NCBI GenBank assembly: GCA_027311125.1
Contig: DAICZO010000491.1
Coordinates: 1-8,002 of the forward strand
Source: Acidobacteriaceae bacterium
Lineage (GTDB): Bacteria; Acidobacteriota; Terriglobia; Terriglobales; Acidobacteriaceae
Reading direction: 5' to 3'
Length of the DNA: 8,002 nt
The notes under the pieces were generated by a model. The model did not search any database. It saw only the letters and a program-made list of their open reading frames with translations, and had not been told where the DNA came from. The translations under genes and the position numbers were made by a program. Positions 5,712 through 8,002 of this stretch are shown here, in pieces (within the stretch, counting starts at the first letter, position 1; every line of letters starts with the position of its first letter).

Positions 5712-7582
5712 GACGCATCTGGCGATTGCTGCTGTACGTGCGGCCTTATGCGCTGTATTCGCTGGCGTCCGTGGTGTTGATGGCGGTGGTGGGTGCGATG
5801 GCAGCGTTGCGCATCCTGCTGGTGAAGCCAATCTTCGACAACGTCCTGAGCCCGGATGCGTCGACGAGCGATCTGCTGGTGTTTCATATCCCGCATGTTG
5901 GGCGAGAGCTGAATTTACATTTTCTGGTTCCGAGCCACTTCCACAATGCGTGGACGGTGGTGGCGTATACGCTGGTGGTTTCGGCGGTGTTGAAGTCGAT
6001 CTGCGATTATGCGGGTACGTACCTGGTGAACTACGCGGGCTTCGGGATGATTACCGACCTGCGCAATGACTTGTATAACGCAGTGTTGCGGCGATCGGTA
6101 GGGTTCTTCCAGAAGCATACGACGGGTACGCTGCTGTCGACGCTGATCAACGATATTGAGCGGGTTCAGTTTGCGATGTCGAGCGTGCTGGGCGACTTTA
6201 TGCAGCAACTGTTCACGCTGCTGTTTACCGCCGGCGTGGTGGTGGTGGTGGGCGGCAAGATGGCGTGGGTACTGCTGTTGTTTATCCCCGTGGTGATCTC
6301 GTCGGCGCGGCGGATTGGGCGGCGGGTACGGCAGACGACACGCAAAGGGCAGGACAAGCTGGCGGAGATTCAGAACATACTGCACGAGACGATTACGGGT
6401 AATCGGATTGTGAAGGCATTCGGGATGGAGTTGTGGGAGATGAACCGCTTTCGCCGTGCGGCGCGGCGGTTGTTTACTGCGAATCTGCGTTCAGTGAGTG
6501 TGCAGGCGATCAGTTCTCCGTTGATGGATGCGATGGGGTCGGTTGGGATTGCGCTGCTGTTGCTGCTGGGGCGGGGAAGGATTCTTCATCATGAGATGAC
6601 CGCGGGATCGTTTATCTCCTTCCTGGTGGCGGTGTTTACGTTGTATGACCCGGTGCGGAAGTTTGCGCTGTTCTACAACAGCTTTCAGCAAGCATTGGGA
6701 GCGAGTGAGGCGATCTTTACCTTTATGGATGCGCAGGACGATGTGCGCGAGAAGAAGCGTGCCTTTGTGCTGAAGGGTTTCAGTGAGGGCATTCAGTTTG
6801 AGAATGTGGGCTTTGCGTACGAGAGCGATGGCGAGGTGAAGCAGGTGCTGCACGGGATCAACTTGACGGTGCATCCGGGTGAGGTGATTGCGTTTGTAGG
6901 GCCGAGTGGAGCGGGGAAGTCTTCGCTGGTGAATCTGATTCCACGGTTCTTCGATGTGAACGAGGGGCGCATACTTATCGACGGGCACGATCTGCGGGAT
7001 GTGACGATCGACTCGCTACGCAAGCAGATTGGGAAGGTAACGCAGGAGACGGTGCTGTTCAACGATACGGTGCGGAACAATATTGCGTATGGGCAGCCGG
7101 ATGTTCCCTTGAGCAAGGTGGAGGAAGCTGCGCGGATGGCGCTGGCGCACGAGTTCATCCTGAATATGCCGGATGGGTATGACACAAAGATTGGTGAAAA
7201 GGGTGTGCGGCTAAGTGGCGGGGAGCGGCAGCGGTTGGCGATTGCGCGAGCGATTCTGAAGAATGCTCCGATACTGATTCTGGATGAGGCGACGTCGGCC
7301 CTGGATATGGAGAGCGAGCAGTATGTCCAGGCGGCGCTGGCGAATCTGATGAAGGGGCGGACGGTGTTTGTGATTGCGCATCGGCTATCTACGGTGCGGC
7401 GGGCTACGCGTATTGCGGTGATTGAGAGCGGAGCCATTACAGAGATTGGGACGCATGAGGAGCTGATACAGCAGTCGGGGACGTATCGTCGGCTGTATAA
7501 CATGCAGTTCAGCGTGGATGATGCAGGGCCGGGGATGGACAGGGCTGTGGTGCCTGCGGAGGGTTTGGAGGAGTTGGCGTGA
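5708..7582 (+). CDS. msbA: Lipid A export permease/ATP-binding protein, MsbA-like ABC exporter
   Basis: This 624-residue inner-membrane half-transporter fuses a six-helix type-1 exporter domain to an ATPase and should act as a homodimer, flipping lipid A-core across the inner membrane ahead of Lpt export. Hydrophobic segments lie near residues 14-36, 81-104, 163-185, 188-203, 271-291 and 296-318; the coupling-helix region includes GFFQKHTTGTLLSTLINDIERVQ. The ATPase domain has Walker A GPSGAGKSS (398-406), a Q-loop in GKVTQETVLFNDTV, signature LSGGERQ (502-508), Walker B ILILDEATS (522-530) and H-loop His558 in IAHRLST. Length is slightly above E. coli MsbA (582), with extra residues in the first periplasmic loop (about 47-78) and a C-terminal tail after LYNMQF. 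It follows rapZ by 92 nt and overlaps yicC in GTGA. The family is certain; the lipid A substrate is inferred from the lptA-like/lptB neighbours, and another lipid or multidrug exporter remains possible. Confidence 0.
   Translation: MRRIWRLLLYVRPYALYSLASVVLMAVVGAMAALRILLVKPIFDNVLSPDASTSDLLVFHIPHVGRELNLHFLVPSHFHNAWTVVAYTLVVSAVLKSICDYAGTYLVNYAGFGMITDLRNDLYNAVLRRSVGFFQKHTTGTLLSTLINDIERVQFAMSSVLGDFMQQLFTLLFTAGVVVVVGGKMAWVLLLFIPVVISSARRIGRRVRQTTRKGQDKLAEIQNILHETITGNRIVKAFGMELWEMNRFRRAARRLFTANLRSVSVQAISSPLMDAMGSVGIALLLLLGRGRILHHEMTAGSFISFLVAVFTLYDPVRKFALFYNSFQQALGASEAIFTFMDAQDDVREKKRAFVLKGFSEGIQFENVGFAYESDGEVKQVLHGINLTVHPGEVIAFVGPSGAGKSSLVNLIPRFFDVNEGRILIDGHDLRDVTIDSLRKQIGKVTQETVLFNDTVRNNIAYGQPDVPLSKVEEAARMALAHEFILNMPDGYDTKIGEKGVRLSGGERQRLAIARAILKNAPILILDEATSALDMESEQYVQAALANLMKGRTVFVIAHRLSTVRRATRIAVIESGAITEIGTHEELIQQSGTYRRLYNMQFSVDDAGPGMDRAVVPAEGLEELA
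7567..7573 (+). promoter_or_regulatory. Ribosome binding site of yicC inside the msbA 3' end
   Basis: GGAGGAG, a near-perfect anti-16S match, lies 5 nt before GTG 7579 within the last codons of the exporter gene, supporting the overlapping start. Confidence 0.
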
Positions 7583-8002
7583 GTGTTGTCTATTCGATGA
7601 CCGGATTTGCGAGTGTGCAGGCATCTCTGCGAGGTGAGGTGTCGTTTGGGCTGACGATCAAGGGGGTGAATCACCGCTTTCTGGATTTGAATTTGCGATT
7701 GCCCTCGCAGTGTGACGCGCTGGAGATGCAGGTGCGCAAGCTGCTGAAGGAGCGGTTGCGGCGAGGCCATGTTGAGTTGACGTTGCAGATTGCGCGTCGA
7801 GCCAGTGGTGAGATGCAGTTGAATCGGGAGCTGCTAGGGAGGTATGTGGCGGGGTATCGAGAGGCTGCCGGGCTGTATGTGGTGGTGGCGGAGCCGGACC
7901 TGAATGCGTTGCTGCGGATGCCGGGGGTGATGACGGCGGAGAGTGGTTGGAGCGGCGCGGAGATGGAGGGGTTCGACGCAGCGGTGGTGGCGGAGTTGGA
8001 GG
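7579..8002 (+). CDS. yicC: YicC family protein (endoribonuclease-type), 3'-truncated by the window edge
   Basis: The frame starts at GTG 7579, overlapping the msbA stop in GTGA, and stays open to the edge, giving about 141 residues of an expected 290 or so. The beginning, MSVVYSMTGFASVQ, carries the SMTGFA signature of the YicC N-terminal domain, followed by the typical IKGVNHRFLDLNLRLP and LRRGHVELTLQI segments and a LLRMPGVMT motif near residues 114-122. YicC proteins were long called stress-induced factors; members have been shown to be endoribonucleases acting on RNA in the cytoplasm, with the active region in the missing C-terminal half. Overlap with msbA indicates co-transcription and translational coupling. 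In many bacteria yicC precedes gmk, which could lie just downstream. Family assignment is firm; the exact function in this organism is not shown. Confidence 0.
   Translation, partial: MSVVYSMTGFASVQASLRGEVSFGLTIKGVNHRFLDLNLRLPSQCDALEMQVRKLLKERLRRGHVELTLQIARRASGEMQLNRELLGRYVAGYREAAGLYVVVAEPDLNALLRMPGVMTAESGWSGAEMEGFDAAVVAELE

Noticed and set aside
6236..6254. GTG trinucleotide run in the exporter gene
   Set aside because: It encodes a valine-rich stretch of a membrane helix and is explained by the protein; it is too short to call a functional repeat.
6793..7770. Minus-strand open frame opposite msbA and yicC (325 codons)
   Set aside because: It overlaps the ATPase domain whose motifs are all on the + strand; its own product has Ser/Arg/Pro-rich shadow composition.

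Overview
The window holds seven co-directional protein-coding genes on the + strand. The DNA is G-rich on this strand with mid-to-high GC. The gene order and the protein sequences fit a Gram-negative bacterium with an LPS outer membrane. Codon use and protein character suggest Acidobacteriota (Terriglobia/Acidobacteriaceae-like), but this lineage is inferred from general resemblance and was not tested.

Layout: (1) the 3' part of an OstA/LptA-like LPS-transport protein, open at the left edge; (2) lptB, the LPS-export ATPase, 2 nt downstream; (3) a 215-nt spacer rich in inverted repeats; (4) rpoN (sigma-54), complete in homology but broken by an in-frame TGA at 3190-3192; (5) hpf, a long-form ribosome hibernation factor, closed by a strong intrinsic terminator; (6) a short leader with a 7-bp inverted repeat, then rapZ; (7) an MsbA-like lipid A flippase with a TTG start; (8) yicC, whose GTG start overlaps the msbA stop and which runs off the right edge.

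The genes fall into two themes. LptA-like, LptB and MsbA belong to lipid A/LPS flipping and export. RpoN, HPF and RapZ are the conserved 'rpoN cluster' linking nitrogen/stress transcription, ribosome dormancy and (in enterobacteria) amino-sugar control. The classical ptsN and ptsO genes are absent from this stretch.

The most notable observation is the rpoN nonsense codon. The reading frame continues with full sigma-54 conservation, including the helix-turn-helix and RpoN box, on the far side of the TGA. This means a recent mutation, a sequencing error, or readthrough. A Leu in place of the usual Ser/Thr in the RapZ Walker A motif is a second point-level oddity. I see no CRISPR array, insertion sequence, tRNA or rRNA, and nothing that supports an undescribed multi-gene system.
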